In this document: piece after piece, positions 5,647 through 6,507 of the stretch
How the letters are laid out: the number at the start of each line of letters is the position of its first letter
Position numbering within the stretch: position 1 is the stretch's first letter
Assembly: GCA_947175715.1 (NCBI GenBank)
Contig: CAMWOD010000065.1
Location: 1 to 6,507 of the forward strand
Direction: 5' to 3'
DNA: 6,507 nucleotides
Origin: an uncultured Porphyromonadaceae bacterium
GTDB taxonomy: Bacteria > Bacteroidota > Bacteroidia > Bacteroidales > Muribaculaceae
Position numbers and translations under genes: made by a program
Notes under the pieces: generated by a model
The model's input: only the letters and a program-made list of their open reading frames with translations
Databases searched by the model: none
Told to the model about the DNA's origin: nothing

Positions 5647-6507
5647 ATTCACCCTCAATTTCCGAGACGCGAGTACTTACTGCCGTCAGCGACGATGAGC
5701 GAAGCAACTGATTACCAACCGAGTCTACAATAACAAAATAGGGCAATCGTGGTATTGCCAACTGCTCGAGCCCGGCAGTCATCACTCCGCCAGGCAGCCA
5801 CCCCTGCGCCCATGCCGCCGAGTCGGGCGCGATGGATCGGCGCCACACCGTAGAGTCATTGTCGACCGACAATTCCAATACCTTTACACTGTCATTATCA
5901 ACCATCCGGGCCAACTTACCCACTATCGTGTCGCGCCCATGCAGTGTAGATGTGAGCGCTAATAGTGTGTAGCGATTCTTACCCGGCTCAAATACATCGG
6001 CCGAGTCGCGGGCCACATAGTAAGCTATCGGGGTTACAACGAGGCTCTCGATGCCAGCCTTCATTCGGCCAAGCATCTCGCTGTACCCCTCCACCATATA
6101 CGAGGGGCGCGCCTCAGCCTCAATCATATCAAACAGCTGTGTACCGGCCAGCGGATCGATCGATGAGTTATAATAGCTGAGCAGCAGCACTGTCGACAGC
6201 AGATTATCACGATTTCCCTTGATGTATTTCTCGACAACTCCATTGATCGCCGCTGCGTCTCCGCCAGCGAGAACTGAGGCGTTATCTTTCACCCATTCCG
6301 ACAACTGCTCAGAAATTTCATCACCCTTGGCGCTGAATGAATAAGGCTTGGTGCTGAGTTTTAGTTTCACCTTCTCGCCATCGCGGGCCACCACTGTGGC
6401 TATGCGGTTCTTATCGGGGAGAAAGATGTCGACTATCACCGGATCGGAACTTTGTCCCTCTACCACAAATTTTCCTTCACGCACCGACACCGGCACATTG
6501 TGCAACG
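5645..6507 (-). CDS. DUF4369-like envelope protein with cysteine-free thioredoxin-like C-terminus, 5' end missing
   Basis: The frame is open to the right edge of the window. The codon at 6505-6503 is TTG and probably internal, so start and signal peptide lie outside; 286 residues are visible, ending at TAG 5647-5645. Counting from that TTG, residues about 4-55 (SVREGKFVVEGQ, then DGEKVKLKL) look like the end of a DUF4369 beta domain, which in Bacteroidetes usually precedes a TlpA/AhpC-type thioredoxin domain. Residues 60-165 are mainly helical. Residues 178-280 look like a degraded thioredoxin fold: a beta strand YTLLAL (179-184), then TSTLHGR where a CxxC would be expected, and IPRLPYFVIVDSVGN (251-265), which resembles the cis-proline strand of TlpA proteins. 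There is no cysteine in the visible part, so thiol-disulfide exchange is not expected. The role is unknown; the family is exported and often lipid-anchored. It lies 110 bases upstream of the LptD gene on the same strand. Confidence 0.72.
   Translation of the reverse strand, partial: LHNVPVSVREGKFVVEGQSSDPVIVDIFLPDKNRIATVVARDGEKVKLKLSTKPYSFSAKGDEISEQLSEWVKDNASVLAGGDAAAINGVVEKYIKGNRDNLLSTVLLLSYYNSSIDPLAGTQLFDMIEAEARPSYMVEGYSEMLGRMKAGIESLVVTPIAYYVARDSADVFEPGKNRYTLLALTSTLHGRDTIVGKLARMVDNDSVKVLELSVDNDSTVWRRSIAPDSAAWAQGWLPGGVMTAGLEQLAIPRLPYFVIVDSVGNQLLRSSSLTAVSTRVSEIEGE

Overview
The window looks like ordinary chromosome from a Bacteroidales bacterium, perhaps Muribaculaceae or a close relative. 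Four observations support this. The outer-membrane protein belongs to the Bacteroidetes branch of LptD. The DUF4369-like and CotH-type secreted proteins are typical of the group. The partial serine hydrolase resembles the tail of the GH3/beta-lactamase fusions common there. Two gene starts are preceded by a perfect TATCTTTG box, which matches the Bacteroidetes -7 consensus TAnnTTTG. Family and genus assignments rest on recognition of protein motifs, not on a search.

Layout: bases 1-692 (+) hold the 3' end of a serine hydrolase gene that begins outside the window. A 12-bp perfect hairpin at 702-733 sits between this gene and the convergent minus-strand genes and probably terminates both. Three minus-strand genes follow: a secreted CotH-kinase-family protein (754-2691), an LptD-like LPS assembly protein (2802-5534), and the 3' part of a DUF4369/thioredoxin-like envelope protein (5645-6507, start beyond the right edge). 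The two gaps between the minus-strand genes are each 110 bases and each carries a Bacteroidetes-type promoter box. The genes may therefore be transcribed separately, although read-through is possible because no strong terminator is visible in either gap.

The common theme is the cell envelope. The CotH and LptD proteins have clear signal peptides; the other two are cut off at their N-termini but belong to families normally exported. LptD inserts lipopolysaccharide into the outer leaflet of the outer membrane. The GH3-linked serine hydrolase is plausibly a periplasmic cell-wall or glycan enzyme. The CotH protein may be an exported protein kinase. The DUF4369 protein is an exported factor of unknown role. 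Nothing visible shows that they act together in one pathway.

I found no mobile element, CRISPR array, tRNA, rRNA or clear novel multi-gene system. The best leads are a substitution in the CotH active-site motif, the cysteine arrangement and charged loop of LptD, the cysteine-free thioredoxin-like domain, and nested dyads at the CotH promoter.
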